Below are positions 33,124 through 40,264 of a stretch of DNA of 49,684 nucleotides, piece by piece (position 1 is the stretch's first letter; each line of letters begins with the position of its first letter). The stretch is from Clostridiales bacterium. GTDB taxonomy: Bacteria; Bacillota; Clostridia; Oscillospirales; CAG-272. The notes below the pieces were generated by a model that searched no databases, had not been told where the DNA came from, and saw only the letters and a program-made list of their open reading frames with translations. The stretch covers positions 1 to 49,684 of the forward strand of contig JAAYLD010000005.1 in NCBI GenBank assembly GCA_012522015.1, given 5' to 3'. Both the position numbers and the translations under genes were made by a program.

Positions 33124-34146
33124 TTGAGGTTAAAAATAAAAAACAGTAACAGCAGCAAAAACATACCAACACAGACAGGTGACGTTTGGCTGCCGATAAT
33201 TACTGCTGCAATCATAATTTTTATTATCCTGCTAATTATCTTCGTGCCTCGTTCATGCTCATCGGATGAAAATGACAGCACAAAGCAAAACACCATCACA
33301 TCCGAGTCAAATAATGATAATAGCAGCGACAAAGTCGATTCATCTCCTAATAGCACAAGCAGCTCAGAAGACAAAGATAACGAAGGCGGGTACGGCAATA
33401 ATAACACGCACACAACCGATAGCAACTCCGATATCGATAAAAATGCGCATTTATACCCCGCCACAACAACGCTTTCACCTGCATTGCTTGACGCTGCAAT
33501 CCTTAAAAAAACGCAGGATCTTGGCACCGATTACACATCAAAGATTGTATTTCTCTGCGATTCTGTGACATACGGCTTAAAATCTCTTTCAATGCTTGTG
33601 GAAGGACGCGAAACAGCCCGCGTATGGAGTGGCCCCGCCGGCTCATATTATATCGGTAAAGCAAGTGATACCGACAATTTGTTCTACATACCCGGCACTG
33701 ACCAGCTCCTTACACTCCCCGAAGCGGTAGGAAGAATTAAACCGGAGATTATTTTGATTGCAGCAGGAGCCGACAGCGTTTTTTCCCTGACACCTGCTGA
33801 GTTTAAGGAATGTTATGCCTCTATCATAAATTCTATTAAAACCAATTCACCAAACACAAAGATAATATGTATGTCTCTTCTCCCCGGCTCAAAGAGCAGC
33901 GGATTTTCAATCGGAGATGCTAAGTATTATAATGACGCTATCCTATATGCAGCAGCGGAGGCAGGAGCCCGCTACCTTGACGCTGCTTCCGCTTTTGCCG
34001 CAAGCAACGGATACTTAAGAGGTGACTACGACGCAGGCTCATCACGTCTTAGTACAACAGGTCTTAAGACACTGCTTGATATTATCCGCACTCACGGAAT
34101 AAACGGTGATACTTTTTCCGAATCAAACGACACAAGCGAATCATAA
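33124..34146 (+). CDS. Membrane-anchored SGNH/GDSL-like protein, probably without hydrolase activity
   Basis: A 340-residue protein with start TTG 33124 (GGAG 11 bases upstream). One hydrophobic helix (about 24-41), a long Ser/Asn/Asp-rich linker to about residue 105, then an SGNH fold. Block I reads FLCDSVTYGL (Ser kept, Gly to Cys), block III reads AAGADS. The block that should be DxxHL in this family reads AGSSRLSTTG, so both catalytic Asp and His seem replaced. It may bind a glycan or peptide rather than cut. It ends in a strong bidirectional terminator shared with divIC. Confidence 0.75.
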   Translation: MRLKIKNSNSSKNIPTQTGDVWLPIITAAIIIFIILLIIFVPRSCSSDENDSTKQNTITSESNNDNSSDKVDSSPNSTSSSEDKDNEGGYGNNNTHTTDSNSDIDKNAHLYPATTTLSPALLDAAILKKTQDLGTDYTSKIVFLCDSVTYGLKSLSMLVEGRETARVWSGPAGSYYIGKASDTDNLFYIPGTDQLLTLPEAVGRIKPEIILIAAGADSVFSLTPAEFKECYASIINSIKTNSPNTKIICMSLLPGSKSSGFSIGDAKYYNDAILYAAAEAGARYLDAASAFAASNGYLRGDYDAGSSRLSTTGLKTLLDIIRTHGINGDTFSESNDTSES

Positions 34147-34170
34147 ATAAGCGGTTGATAATTAATGACA

Positions 34171-34207
34171 AAAAAAGACTGCAGCAGTTTTAGCTGCAGT
34201 CTTTTTT
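34171..34207. terminator. Bidirectional terminator between the SGNH-like gene and divIC
   Basis: A perfect 15-bp inverted repeat (AAAAAAGACTGCAGC and its complement) with a seven-base loop. It is T-rich on one side and A-rich on the other, so it serves both converging genes. Confidence 0.9.
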
Positions 34208-34246
34208 AATTTCTATATCATACAATTATTCTCGGCGAAGTACATA

Positions 34247-34531
34247 TCATTTACGGATGTTGCTATAAAAAACGATTTCCTCCGGCAGGCGCATGTTCAG
34301 CTTTGCTTTTGCAACTTTGATGATATATTCGTCGTCAAGCGGCTGTGCTAAATCGTTTTTGAGCTCCAATATTTCATTTTCATAATAAGATATTTGTGAA
34401 TTAAGTTCATCAAGGTATGCACGCAAATGCTTTTCTTCGTTTTTTAGGTTTACTATTGAAACAATAGCAAAAGCAACAAAGATAAACATCGCCAACTTAA
34501 CAAATATATTGCCTTGATTTTTGTACTTCAT
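34247..34531 (-). CDS. divIC: Septum formation initiator DivIC/FtsB family
   Basis: A 94-residue bitopic protein: short basic start, one membrane helix (about 11-25), then a coiled coil (LRAYLDELNSQISYYENEILELKNDL) and the YIIKVAKAKLNMRLPEE motif. It works with FtsL and DivIB/FtsQ in the divisome. Its place after yabP-yabQ matches the Bacillus yabO-yabP-yabQ-divIC order. It is the last gene of that operon and is followed by the terminator at 34171. Confidence 0.88.
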   Translation of the reverse strand: MKYKNQGNIFVKLAMFIFVAFAIVSIVNLKNEEKHLRAYLDELNSQISYYENEILELKNDLAQPLDDEYIIKVAKAKLNMRLPEEIVFYSNIRK

Positions 34532-34598
34532 TCCGAGAAACCTCTTTATACGTTCATTGACTTCATTTCTTCGTTGAAATTTCTGTATTCAGTTATGC

Positions 34599-35471
34599 TC
34601 ACGCGCCAAGAGCATCGTCACCTGCCACCGCAAGCGCGCGCTTTATGGCTTGTGGCACTACACGACGCATAAGACGTACAGCTTTTGCACGGCGTATAGA
34701 GCGGATAATCTTCCCTGCTGTCGAGCGTACAATAAAGAGCATCGCCGCACAGGTAAACCTTGTCACATAAACAACAGGATACGCCACCGCGCGTACAAAT
34801 ATAGCTACAATCGCTCGTATGATAAATAAAATTACTTCGGATGCTCCTGCTACAAGCCTGCCAACAGTTTTATAGTAGATGTAAAACCCAAGGGCACAAG
34901 CAGCTCCCATAAACCATCTTGCACGCCCGTGATTTGTGTGATAGATGAAAATAACGTATATAACCGTTATAAGGATGGAGTAAATAATGTCCGTCGCAAA
35001 TATGAAAAGCCACGCAGATACACCAACAAGCTTTTTTGAGCCCGGTGATGCTTTGTTTTCGCCTTTTACGGTATCTTTGCCGCTATTTTCGCGATTTTCA
35101 CTTCTGTTTTCGCTGACGCTATCACCGGTTTCGTCGATACTATTACTGTCTATACGGTCAATACTATCTGTTCCGCTGCCAACGTTTACACTTGCGCTAC
35201 ACTTGCTTTGTTTTTTACTTTTACCTTTATCTTTTTTCTTGGGAGTACTGTCTGCCTTTGTGCTTCTCTTTGGGATTATGGGGTTTTTCTTTCTAAGTGT
35301 ACCGACGAGCGGCAGCTTTTTATTATAAAGAGAATGTGATATTTTTGATCGTACGCCGCAACCGAAGGCGATACGCGTCACACGGAAAACATCATAAAGC
35401 GCACCAAGCGAGGCGCCGAGGAACAGCGAATAGACAAGAAGCCATATATGCTCTTCTATGTAGACAAGCAT
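34599..35471 (-). CDS. yabQ: Spore cortex biosynthesis protein YabQ
   Basis: A 290-residue membrane protein. It starts with the YabQ pattern LVYSLFLGASLGALYDVFRVTRIAFG and has further helices near 150-170 and 190-240. In Bacillus YabQ is made in the mother cell and is needed for cortex formation. This copy is longer because of a Lys/Ser/Asp/Asn-rich hydrophilic insert of about 100 residues (roughly 50-145) between the first and second helices. It is 3 bases after yabP. The C-terminus is basic. Confidence 0.85.
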   Translation of the reverse strand: MLVYIEEHIWLLVYSLFLGASLGALYDVFRVTRIAFGCGVRSKISHSLYNKKLPLVGTLRKKNPIIPKRSTKADSTPKKKDKGKSKKQSKCSASVNVGSGTDSIDRIDSNSIDETGDSVSENRSENRENSGKDTVKGENKASPGSKKLVGVSAWLFIFATDIIYSILITVIYVIFIYHTNHGRARWFMGAACALGFYIYYKTVGRLVAGASEVILFIIRAIVAIFVRAVAYPVVYVTRFTCAAMLFIVRSTAGKIIRSIRRAKAVRLMRRVVPQAIKRALAVAGDDALGA

Positions 35472-35474
35472 TAT

Positions 35475-35750
35475 TCATCCTCGCTTGCCGCCGAAAAGCG
35501 TCTTTTTACCGCTTTTTCTCACCTCAAAATATACAATCGCATCAACAGTTCCCGATATCGTCATATCTCCTGTTACACTGTCGAAACGATCAATATGTAA
35601 ACCGCTTCCCTGTATTGTCAGCCCGCCGTTACATGTCCGCATTACTATGTTGTTCTCGTCGAATCCATCTATGCTAAGTATGCCGGATAATGCTGCTTTA
35701 GACCTGTCCTTAAGTGATATAGAATGCTCTTTTATGTTTTCTGTGTTCAT
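35475..35750 (-). CDS. yabP: Sporulation protein YabP
   Basis: A 91-residue YabP/YqfC-family protein. Core pattern is HSISLKDRSKAALSGILSIDGFDENNIVMRTCNGGLTIQGSGLHIDR followed by GDMTISGTVDAIVYFE, a short beta-rich domain. Members are made in the mother cell under SigE in Bacillus and act in spore cortex or engulfment. It lies 63 bases after rqcP and 3 bases before yabQ. A weak SigE-like -35 (GCATATA) lies upstream. Confidence 0.92.
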   Translation of the reverse strand: MNTENIKEHSISLKDRSKAALSGILSIDGFDENNIVMRTCNGGLTIQGSGLHIDRFDSVTGDMTISGTVDAIVYFEVRKSGKKTLFGGKRG

Positions 35751-35776
35751 TTTTCACCCCGACGACACTCTTTTGA

Positions 35777-35804
35777 GTTATATCGTATCGGTGAATTTAT
35801 ATGC
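35777..35804 (-). promoter_or_regulatory. Weak SigE-like promoter candidate before yabP
   Basis: GCATATA on the minus strand fits the -35 element KMATATT at six of seven positions. About 13 bases on, GATATAAC is a poor match to CATACAMT. Position before yabP makes it worth testing. Confidence 0.25.
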
Positions 35805-35813
35805 AAGAGCACA

Positions 35814-36059
35814 TCATTCTATGACTTCATACATTGAATCAGCGTCTGATTTCGTTGCGTTTTCACGTACATCGACGACACGGACGCGCAGCTTTTTTCC
35901 TTGCCCGAACTTTATTTCAATAATATCGCCCGGTTTAACGTTGTAAGACGCTTTCGCAGGACGCCCGTTTACACTGACATTATCCCCGTCACAGGCATTG
36001 TTTGCGACCGTTCTGCGTTTTATGATTCTTGAAACTTTAAGGTATTTATCGAGCCTCAT
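35814..36059 (-). CDS. rqcP: S4-domain RNA-binding protein RqcP
   Basis: An 81-residue S4-domain protein (RLDKYLKVSRIIKRRTVANNACDGDNVSVNGRPAKASYNVKPGD). RqcP (YabO/Hsp15 family) binds 50S-tRNA complexes with RqcH and drives C-terminal alanine tailing in ribosome quality control. The acidic C-terminus is normal. It is the first gene of rqcP-yabP-yabQ-divIC, downstream of hup. AAGGGG precedes the ATG by 11 bases. Confidence 0.93.
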   Translation of the reverse strand: MRLDKYLKVSRIIKRRTVANNACDGDNVSVNGRPAKASYNVKPGDIIEIKFGQGKKLRVRVVDVRENATKSDADSMYEVIE

Positions 36060-36126
36060 ATTTTTTATAGCCCCTTACTTGTGCGTATATTGTCGTAACT
36101 TCAACTGCCCACCGACACACGGTGCA

Positions 36127-36180
36127 ATAATCCGATTTTATCAGTGCGTAATCGCAGTCGGATTATGGGGTATTTTCCCC
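36127..36180 (-). other. Structured leader: two hairpins before rqcP
   Basis: A perfect 9-bp outer stem (ATAATCCGA / TCGGATTAT) encloses a 4-bp inner stem (TGCG/CGCA). Beside it is a 4-bp GGGG/CCCC hairpin with a 6-base loop. It is in the 268-base gap between hup and rqcP. No known riboswitch is recognised. Confidence 0.5.
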
Positions 36181-36190
36181 TAAAACGAGC

Positions 36191-36229
36191 CGAGGGCGAC
36201 ATCTCGTTATAAACGAGATGCCGCCTTCG
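36191..36229 (-). terminator. Long hairpin after hup, possible terminator
   Basis: An 18-base stem with 16 matching positions, one G-T wobble and one mismatch, and a 3-base loop. On the minus strand it is followed by GCTCGTTTTA, so the T-tract is late and short. It is about 100 bases after the hup stop. Confidence 0.5.
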
Positions 36230-36327
36230 TCTTATTCGTGCTATATGATATTCAAATGTGTTTACGTTTTATTCTTTTTATCCGTGGTAAAACCGATACT
36301 TGCTTAAAATTCTTTTTCTTAATATTT

Positions 36328-36600
36328 TTACTTAACGCTCTCTTTGAGTGACTTGCCGGGAACAAATATGGGATTCTTAGACGCAGCTATTCTAATCTTT
36401 TCACCAGTTTTGGGGTTGCGTCCATCGCGCTCTTCTTTTATTTTAATCTTAAATGTGCCGAAACCGACTATCTGGACTTTTTCGCCTTTAGCAAGGTTTT
36501 CCTCGATTATGTTGAATACGGAAGAAACGGCTGCTTCCGCATCTGTTTTCTTAAGCCCCGTCTCTTTTGAAACCGCGTTAATAAGCTGTACTTTATTCAT
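36328..36600 (-). CDS. hup: DNA-binding protein HU
   Basis: A 90-residue HU/IHF-family protein that bends and compacts DNA as a dimer. It begins MNKVQLINAVSKETGLKKTDAEAAVSSVFNIIEE, has GFGTFKIKIKEERDGRNPKTGEKIRIAASKNPIFVPGKSLKE with the DNA-minor-groove Pro, and is of standard length. It has a strong own promoter and a hairpin in the leader, and lies between mazG and rqcP as in many Clostridia. Confidence 0.97.
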   Translation of the reverse strand: MNKVQLINAVSKETGLKKTDAEAAVSSVFNIIEENLAKGEKVQIVGFGTFKIKIKEERDGRNPKTGEKIRIAASKNPIFVPGKSLKESVK

Positions 36601-36630
36601 CCATAAAATCCTTTCGATTGCATGTTATCT

Positions 36631-36646
36631 CGGCGGTATTCCGCCG
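36631..36646 (-). other. Small hairpin in the hup leader
   Basis: CGGCGG, four-base loop, CCGCCG in the 5' leader of hup, 31 bases before the start. It may stabilise or tune translation. Confidence 0.45.
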
Positions 36647-36662
36647 TTTAATTTCGTTTTAT

Positions 36663-36691
36663 ATTATAGCATTCGTTTAATTATATTGCAA
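36663..36691 (-). promoter_or_regulatory. SigA promoter of hup
   Basis: TTGCAA, 17 bases, TATAAT on the minus strand, about 63 bases before the hup start, within the gap after mazG. Confidence 0.85.
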
Positions 36692-36708
36692 TACTTTTTT
36701 TAATTATT

Positions 36709-37551
36709 TCAATGTTTTTTATGCATTTTGTCGACATTATAAGTACACTTTTTCTTCGCTTCATTCCACTCAGCGTCAAGTTCATCCTGAGAAAGCTCTT
36801 CAGGTGTGACTCCCTTTTTGGCAAGCTCGCTCTCAAGCGCTTCAAAGCGCTGAATATATTTTTCACATGCAATATTAAGCGCCCTCTCAGAATCCACTCC
36901 AGCGAGGCGTGCTGTATTGACTACAGCAAGCAAAAGATCGCCTATCTCATTTGTAATCGCTGCCACATCCCCTGACGAAAGAGCCTCTTGAACCTCAGCC
37001 GCTTCTTCGCCTATCTTTAAAAATGCGTCCTCAGCTGATGTAAAATCAAAGCCTGCTTTACGCGATATGCGCCCGAGCTTGTCCGCACGCATGAGCGCCG
37101 GCAGCGGCGCCGGCACGCTCCGAAGCTTATCGGAGATAGTATTACGCTCCTTTTCCTCCGCTTTTATGGCGTCCCAGTTTGACAGCACTTCTTCACTTGT
37201 ATCAGCGACAACATCGCCGAAAATGTGCGGGTGGCGAAGCACAAGCTTTTTGCAGATATCATCAATAACATCGTTTATGTCAAAAACTCCACGCTCACGC
37301 TCCATTTCAGCATGAAAAACAATCTGAAGCATCACATCTCCAAGCTCCTCGCGAAGCAGCTTCATATCGTTTTTATCAATAGCTTCAACAGCTTCATACG
37401 TTTCTTCAATTAAGTTTGAACGTATTGATGCGTGAGTCTGTTCCTTATCCCACGGACAGCCATCATCGCTCCGCAGTAGCGTTATAATATCGCAAAGATC
37501 AGAAAACTTATAATGTTTTTTATTTTTTAGTGCTTTTGCTTTTTCGTTCAT
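36709..37551 (-). CDS. mazG: Nucleoside triphosphate pyrophosphohydrolase MazG
   Basis: A 280-residue MazG-family hydrolase that cleaves NTPs to NMP and PPi, removing abnormal nucleotides. It has two MazG repeats: N-terminal with SDLCDIITLLRSDDGCPWDKEQTHASIRSNLIEETYEAVEAIDKND and EELGDVMLQIVFHA, and a second with KIGEEAAEVQEALSSGDVAAITNEIGDLLLAVVN. The metal-binding Glu-rich motifs EETYE and EELGD are kept. It lies 17 bases after spoVB. In Bacillus its counterpart is YabN; the YabN N-terminal methylase domain is missing here. Confidence 0.94.
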   Translation of the reverse strand: MNEKAKALKNKKHYKFSDLCDIITLLRSDDGCPWDKEQTHASIRSNLIEETYEAVEAIDKNDMKLLREELGDVMLQIVFHAEMERERGVFDINDVIDDICKKLVLRHPHIFGDVVADTSEEVLSNWDAIKAEEKERNTISDKLRSVPAPLPALMRADKLGRISRKAGFDFTSAEDAFLKIGEEAAEVQEALSSGDVAAITNEIGDLLLAVVNTARLAGVDSERALNIACEKYIQRFEALESELAKKGVTPEELSQDELDAEWNEAKKKCTYNVDKMHKKH

Positions 37552-37568
37552 TTTAAAATTCCCTTTCG

Positions 37569-39269
37569 TCAGATGAGACGGACACGCTCAAGAATACGTA
37601 TTATTTTACTACTGCTGGGTAATAGTTCAAGCTCCTCACGTGAAATGGTGCCAAGCTTGAAAATCGCAATAACATATATAATGACAGCGATACCAATGCC
37701 AAGCAGCGTAGCTGCATATAACGGAATAAAGCGAATTGTAAAATAATATGTTCCGTAAGCGGCGGCGGAACATAAAACTGCCGCCAGAAGCGGACGCATA
37801 AACATCTGGCTGAAGGAAAGCTTTACGCCGACATGTTTAATCAAATAATACATATTGATTGCTGATATTGCCATATAGCATAAAAACGTGCCAATGGGCG
37901 TTCCATATATGCCGAGGTAAACACTTTTGCCCGCGCTATCCACCCCGATTTTTAATCCGACAAGCAGATATGTAGCGAGAAGTTTTACAACGGCACCCGC
38001 AGCCATTGATATTATAGGTTTGCGTTCATGTCCGCTTGCCTGAAGAAGCGCGTTCGATATCGAAAGCATCGACACAAAGAAAATTGACGGTGATAATATC
38101 ATCAGAAGCGGCGCTCCCATTGTAGCGCCCTCTTTTGAAAATATAAGCGACAGAATTGGCTTTGCCATGACAGACATACCGAGCGCGCATGGCAACGAAA
38201 GAATCGCACAGATGCGTATTGATGTGTGCATATAAATTGATGTGCGTTCAACTTCCCCGCGCGTGATCGTCGCGCGTATCATCGGCACAAGCGAATACGA
38301 TATCGGATAAATTAAAACAAGGGGCATGTTGAACATCGGCACAACGCATGTCTTCCAGTTACCATAAAGGGCGTTTGCCGCTGCCTCTGTCAAGCCGATA
38401 CCCTGAAGGCGGCGCATCAGCACGGCAAGATCTATGAATTCTGTCATGCTCATCATCGACGCGCTTATAGTTATTGGTACGGCGATGATGATTAGACGTT
38501 TTAGAATAGTGCTAACGGGCTTTGGTGTGATGATGGCATTATCAGGAAGAAGATATTCCTCGTTGTATTTACTCTCATTGAAAAACCACTTTGAGAGAAG
38601 AAGATAAAAAGCACCAAGCCCGGCGCCGATTGTAATACCAAGGATTGCGTAGGCGGCAATTTTGGGCGTTGAATAACCCTGCGATATTGCGTATTTTGCA
38701 AATATAACGCCTATGACAAGTTTGCACAGCGACTCAATAAATTGAGATACGGCTGTGGGTACCATTTGCTGATACCCTTGAAAATACCCGCGCAGAGCGC
38801 TTGCAATACATATAAAGAACAGCGTAGGGCCGATATAGATGATTGACAGCTTTGCGTTCGGAGACTTGGTCAGAACCGAGAATAAACCCGCGCCCCCCAT
38901 CATAACAATGGTGCCTATGGCACCAATTATAATGAAAAGCACTATCGTCACGCGGAATACGCGTTTTGCGCCGCGTATGTCCCCGAGCGCACGCGACTCC
39001 GATATCAACATCGACACCGCTGTCGGCAGTCCCGTCGTCGACACCATATAAAGCCATGTGTATATTGTGTACGCCTGGTTAAAATAGCCCATGCCCTCAC
39101 GGCTGACGATGCGCTCAAGCGGTATCTTGAAGCAGAGACCAAGTATTTTATTTACTATGTTGGCCACTGTCAGCACAAGAACGCCGGAAATGAAAAGCTT
39201 CGTACTGCGTTTTACCGTTGTTTTTTCATTTTTAGCTTGTGATGATTGGCCGGTTGATTTGCCCGTCAT
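37569..39269 (-). CDS. spoVB: Stage V sporulation protein B-type flippase
   Basis: A 566-residue polytopic protein of the MOP/MurJ exporter superfamily with about 14 membrane helices. Seen are ISGVLVLTVANIVNKILGLCFKIPLERIVSREGMGYFNQAYTIYTWLY and RGYFQGYQQMVPTAVSQFIESLCKLV, matching SpoVB. In Bacillus SpoVB is needed for spore cortex, probably as a lipid-linked glycan flippase. Here it lies upstream of mazG and hup as in spoVB-yabN. A close relative with a role in general murein export cannot be excluded. Confidence 0.9.
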   Translation of the reverse strand: MTGKSTGQSSQAKNEKTTVKRSTKLFISGVLVLTVANIVNKILGLCFKIPLERIVSREGMGYFNQAYTIYTWLYMVSTTGLPTAVSMLISESRALGDIRGAKRVFRVTIVLFIIIGAIGTIVMMGGAGLFSVLTKSPNAKLSIIYIGPTLFFICIASALRGYFQGYQQMVPTAVSQFIESLCKLVIGVIFAKYAISQGYSTPKIAAYAILGITIGAGLGAFYLLLSKWFFNESKYNEEYLLPDNAIITPKPVSTILKRLIIIAVPITISASMMSMTEFIDLAVLMRRLQGIGLTEAAANALYGNWKTCVVPMFNMPLVLIYPISYSLVPMIRATITRGEVERTSIYMHTSIRICAILSLPCALGMSVMAKPILSLIFSKEGATMGAPLLMILSPSIFFVSMLSISNALLQASGHERKPIISMAAGAVVKLLATYLLVGLKIGVDSAGKSVYLGIYGTPIGTFLCYMAISAINMYYLIKHVGVKLSFSQMFMRPLLAAVLCSAAAYGTYYFTIRFIPLYAATLLGIGIAVIIYVIAIFKLGTISREELELLPSSSKIIRILERVRLI

Positions 39270-39307
39270 AACTTATCCTTTTATACTAATTTTATCGACG
39301 CACAGCG

Positions 39308-40219
39308 TCAGTGAACAAACTCCCGATAAACAGAGTTTTCGGGAATTAGCCCTGAGGGGATTGGTATGATGTCCGAAAGCCGCTCTATTATCTCATTAGC
39401 TTTGCTTGCGTATGGGCTGTCTGATGTAACCTCACCAAGAACACCGAATAAATAAGGCTTTAAAACACCAACCTCATATTCAAGCAGCGAATTAATCTTC
39501 ACGTCGCCATTTGCGGCGTTTGGTTCAATGTTTTCAATTTCATTGCGGCGCACATCACCCCAGAGATAAAATGTCATCTCCGCCAACGTACCGCGGTAAT
39601 TATAATCGCGTACGAGTCGACGCATGAGCCGTATATCCTCGGGTAAAAAGATCTCGCCGCCTACTTCCAGCGTATCAGCTACGCTTATAAATATCGAGCG
39701 CATTGTAAACTCCGAAAAAAGCGCTCTTACTTCTGGATATATAGCCTGTATGCCTTCAAAAATTATAATGTCGCCTTTGCTGTATTCTATTTTTCGCACA
39801 TCGGTCGCACAGCCGGCGGCAAAATTAAAAACAGGCGAATAAAGTTCGCTGCCCGCCCTCATCGAACGCACGAATTTTTCAACTGCAACAAGGTCTATCG
39901 AGTCTACGGATTCGTAATCCGGCTTCATCGTGCCATCAGATGAAACTTTCCAAACGATTTCTGAACGGTCGCGATAAAAATCATCAATACTGACAACGTG
40001 AGCGCGACGCCCCGCAGCTTCAACACCGCAAATGAGCTTTTTTGCCGTTGTAGTTTTACCTGAACAGGACGGCCCGGACAGAGTTACAATCTCAAGACCA
40101 TCCGTTTCGGTAATCAAGCGTATTGCCCTGTCAACCTCTGCGTCAAAACGCCGCTCACATTCTTCGATATAAAGTCTTTTCTCTTTGTTCGTCCTGTAGT
40201 TTTGCGGATTCTTTGCCAT
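39308..40219 (-). CDS. Uridine kinase-like P-loop nucleoside kinase
   Basis: A 303-residue kinase. Walker A is GPSCSGKTTTAKKL (from residue 49), followed by VVSIDDFYRDRS, which is the Udk substrate signature, then DIIIFEGIQAIYPEVRALF. This resembles uridine/cytidine kinase. Many clostridial homologues fuse this domain to an N-terminal TGS/ThrRS-like part (over 500 residues); this copy is the kinase only, with a short basic N-terminus. Nucleoside specificity is not determined. It lies between hemZ and spoVB. Confidence 0.85.
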   Translation of the reverse strand: MAKNPQNYRTNKEKRLYIEECERRFDAEVDRAIRLITETDGLEIVTLSGPSCSGKTTTAKKLICGVEAAGRRAHVVSIDDFYRDRSEIVWKVSSDGTMKPDYESVDSIDLVAVEKFVRSMRAGSELYSPVFNFAAGCATDVRKIEYSKGDIIIFEGIQAIYPEVRALFSEFTMRSIFISVADTLEVGGEIFLPEDIRLMRRLVRDYNYRGTLAEMTFYLWGDVRRNEIENIEPNAANGDVKINSLLEYEVGVLKPYLFGVLGEVTSDSPYASKANEIIERLSDIIPIPSGLIPENSVYREFVH

Positions 40220-40264
40220 TTAAACAGTCTTTTTACCGCTATACAGCGGTGTGAGGCTTTCGTG

